A stretch of 20,724 nt of DNA. Origin: a bacterium. Its GTDB lineage: Bacteria > Patescibacteria > ABY1 > BM507 > VMTK01. The stretch covers positions 1 to 20,724 of the forward strand of contig DAOWHZ010000085.1 of NCBI GenBank assembly GCA_030641105.1, written 5' to 3'. The notes beneath the pieces were generated by a model. It did not search any database. It was not told the DNA's origin and was given only the letters and a program-made list of their open reading frames with translations. Below are positions 19,349 to 20,724 of this stretch, piece by piece. Position numbers and translations under genes: made by a program. The first letter of the stretch is position 1; every line of letters begins with the position of its first letter.

Positions 19349-20662
19349 ATGGACGAAATAGCAGAAACAAAAAGAGCAGTGATAACTGGTTTAGGTCTGG
19401 TGACTTCATTAGGTTTAGATGTACAGACAACATGGCAGGCAATGCTGGCCGGCAAATCAGGCATTGGCCCGATAAGTAAATGGGATGATTTAGCTAAAGT
19501 TAAAGCAAGGCATAATTTGCCGGATGATTTTCCTTTTATTGCCGGCGAGGTAAAAGGTTTTGATATTAAAAAGATTATCAAAGCAAGAAAAAAGGGTTTT
19601 ACAAAAAAAGATTTAAAGCAGGTTAAATACATGGATCCATTTATTCGGTTTGCTGATGCAGCCGCTCTTGAGGCAATTGCAGATTCGGACTGTGATCTGG
19701 AATCAGGTGATATTAATCCCAATCGTGTTGGCGTGATGGTTGGCTCTGGTATGGGCGGAATACAAACATGGGAAAAGGAATGCCGACGTTTTGCACAAGG
19801 CAAAAAGGTTTCACCATTCTTGATTCCTCGCTTAATACCAAATTTGGCTGCTGGTAATGTCAGCATCTCTTTTAAAGCTAAAGGCGCTAATATCTGTATA
19901 TCAACTGCCTGCGCCGCGGGTTCTCATACTATAGGCGCGGCCTTTCAAAGAATCCAATTAGGTAAAGAGGACGCAATTGCCTGTGGCGGCGCGGAAGCTT
20001 CTATTACTCCTTTAACTGTAGCCGGTTTTTATAGATCTAATGCGCTGGCTACCCAATATCAAACTTCACAATCTGCTTCCCGCCCTTTTGATAAAAACCA
20101 CAATGGCTTTGTCATGGCTGAAGGCGCGGGAATTCTGATTTTGGAAGAGCTGGAGCATGCTAAAGCTCGGGGAGCCAAGATTTACGCCGAGCTTATTGGT
20201 TTTGGCATGACTGGAGATGCCAGCCATATTACTAATCCGGATGTTGACGGTGCTATTAGATGTATGAAGCAGGCGATAGAGGATGCTCAAATTAAACCAG
20301 AAGCGGTTGATTTAATTAATCCTCATGCTACATCTACCCCGGTAGGCGATGTTAATGAAGTCAAAGCCGTTAAAAAAATTTTCGGAATTGGTAAAAAAAA
20401 GCCATTAATTACCGCCAATAAGTCCCAATTAGGCCATAGCTTGGGAGCTATAGGAGGAATTGAAGCAATTTTAAGTGTATTGTCCATTTATCATGATATT
20501 GTCCCGCCGATTTTAAATCTTGATCATATTGATGAAGAATGTCAAGGATTGAATTATGTTCATGGACAAGCGCAAAAAGCCGAAATCAATATAGCTCTTT
20601 CTAATTCCTTCGGTTTCGGTGGCACTAATGCCGCTTTGATTTTTAAAAAATATATTGAATAA
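19349..20662 (+). CDS. fabF: 3-oxoacyl-[acyl-carrier-protein] synthase II
   Basis: 437 residues, full length for KAS II. It joins malonyl-ACP to acyl-ACP to extend fatty acids, in the cytoplasm. It begins RAVITGLGLVTSLGLDVQTTW, the family start. The thiolase-fold catalytic triad is complete: Cys188 in ICISTACAAGSHTIG, His326 in LINPHATSTPVGDVNE and His363 in KSQLGHSLGAIGGIEAI. GSGMGGIQTWEKECRRFAQG matches the acyl-pocket region, and SNSFGFGGTNAALIF is the conserved end. A 30-residue basic stretch around residues 70-90 (KKIIKARKKGFTKKDLKQVK) is a usual KAS II segment. It has the best Shine-Dalgarno sequence of the right half and ends at a clear terminator, so it is a single-gene unit here. No acpP, fabD or fabG is in the window, so whether a full pathway exists cannot be told. 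Confidence 0.95.
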   Translation: MDEIAETKRAVITGLGLVTSLGLDVQTTWQAMLAGKSGIGPISKWDDLAKVKARHNLPDDFPFIAGEVKGFDIKKIIKARKKGFTKKDLKQVKYMDPFIRFADAAALEAIADSDCDLESGDINPNRVGVMVGSGMGGIQTWEKECRRFAQGKKVSPFLIPRLIPNLAAGNVSISFKAKGANICISTACAAGSHTIGAAFQRIQLGKEDAIACGGAEASITPLTVAGFYRSNALATQYQTSQSASRPFDKNHNGFVMAEGAGILILEELEHAKARGAKIYAELIGFGMTGDASHITNPDVDGAIRCMKQAIEDAQIKPEAVDLINPHATSTPVGDVNEVKAVKKIFGIGKKKPLITANKSQLGHSLGAIGGIEAILSVLSIYHDIVPPILNLDHIDEECQGLNYVHGQAQKAEINIALSNSFGFGGTNAALIFKKYIE

Positions 20663-20672
20663 CCAATAATCC

Positions 20673-20714
20673 AAAATCCATAGAATCACAATTCAAGGTT
20701 CTATGGATTTTTTA
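20673..20714 (+). terminator. Terminator of fabF
   Basis: AAAATCCATAGAA (20673-20685) pairs with TTCTATGGATTTT (20699-20711) around a 13-nt loop and is followed by Ts. It lies 10 bases after the fabF stop. Confidence 0.9.
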
Positions 20715-20724
20715 TTTTTAATGC

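Overview
The window looks like a chromosomal piece of an AT-rich, streamlined bacterium, most likely a member of the Candidate Phyla Radiation (Patescibacteria, Parcubacteria-like). This placement is an inference. It rests on low GC, short unlinked housekeeping genes, lysine-rich proteins, the mix of class I archaeal-type aldolase, CoA-disulfide-reductase-like NADH oxidase and ECF sigma module, and the near absence of Shine-Dalgarno sequences. No rRNA or tRNA gene is present to confirm it.

Layout. At 1-430 is the 3' end of glmS, followed by terminators. At 604-1299 (-) is a proline-rich protein with a C-terminal winged helix, and at 1473-2267 (+) an exported SH3-like protein. A carbohydrate cluster runs from 2459 to 8129 (+): two tandem GH130 mannoside-phosphorylase-like genes, a GT4 glycosyltransferase fused to an alpha/alpha-barrel domain, and a GH100-like glycosidase. 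From 8263 to 10467 (-) lies an ECF sigma factor with a three-helix membrane protein and a Spy/CpxP-like exported protein. A GT4 glycosyltransferase and a PIG-L/LmbE deacetylase follow on the minus strand (10602-12553). Divergent from these are nagB (12843), tyrS, a NAD(P)H/CoA-disulfide oxidoreductase, a class I FBP aldolase overlapping argS, and fabF up to the window end.

The most unusual signal is between the genes. Many gaps hold a long imperfect inverted repeat whose arms are tandem arrays of a degenerate 7-bp or 8-bp unit. The unit differs from gap to gap, but the design is constant. In three cases a good sigma-70-type promoter ends just before the left arm (2330, 12598, 13618). In several, the right arm ends 2-8 nt before an ATG that lacks a Shine-Dalgarno sequence, so the mRNA would begin with a hairpin that runs almost to the start codon. 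Solo arms also occur (8131, 11751), and one lies in frame inside argS (18847). Two REP/REPIN-like palindromic elements (9659-9790 and 12687-12786) and several palindromes inside argS add to the repeat load.

Only two genes (1473 and 19349) have a strong Shine-Dalgarno sequence. Two others (10467 and 12553, both minus) have promoters so close to the ATG that their mRNAs are probably leaderless. Functionally, glmS, nagB and the PIG-L deacetylase touch amino sugars. The GH130/GT/GH100-like cluster suggests making and breaking a mannose-containing or related oligosaccharide.
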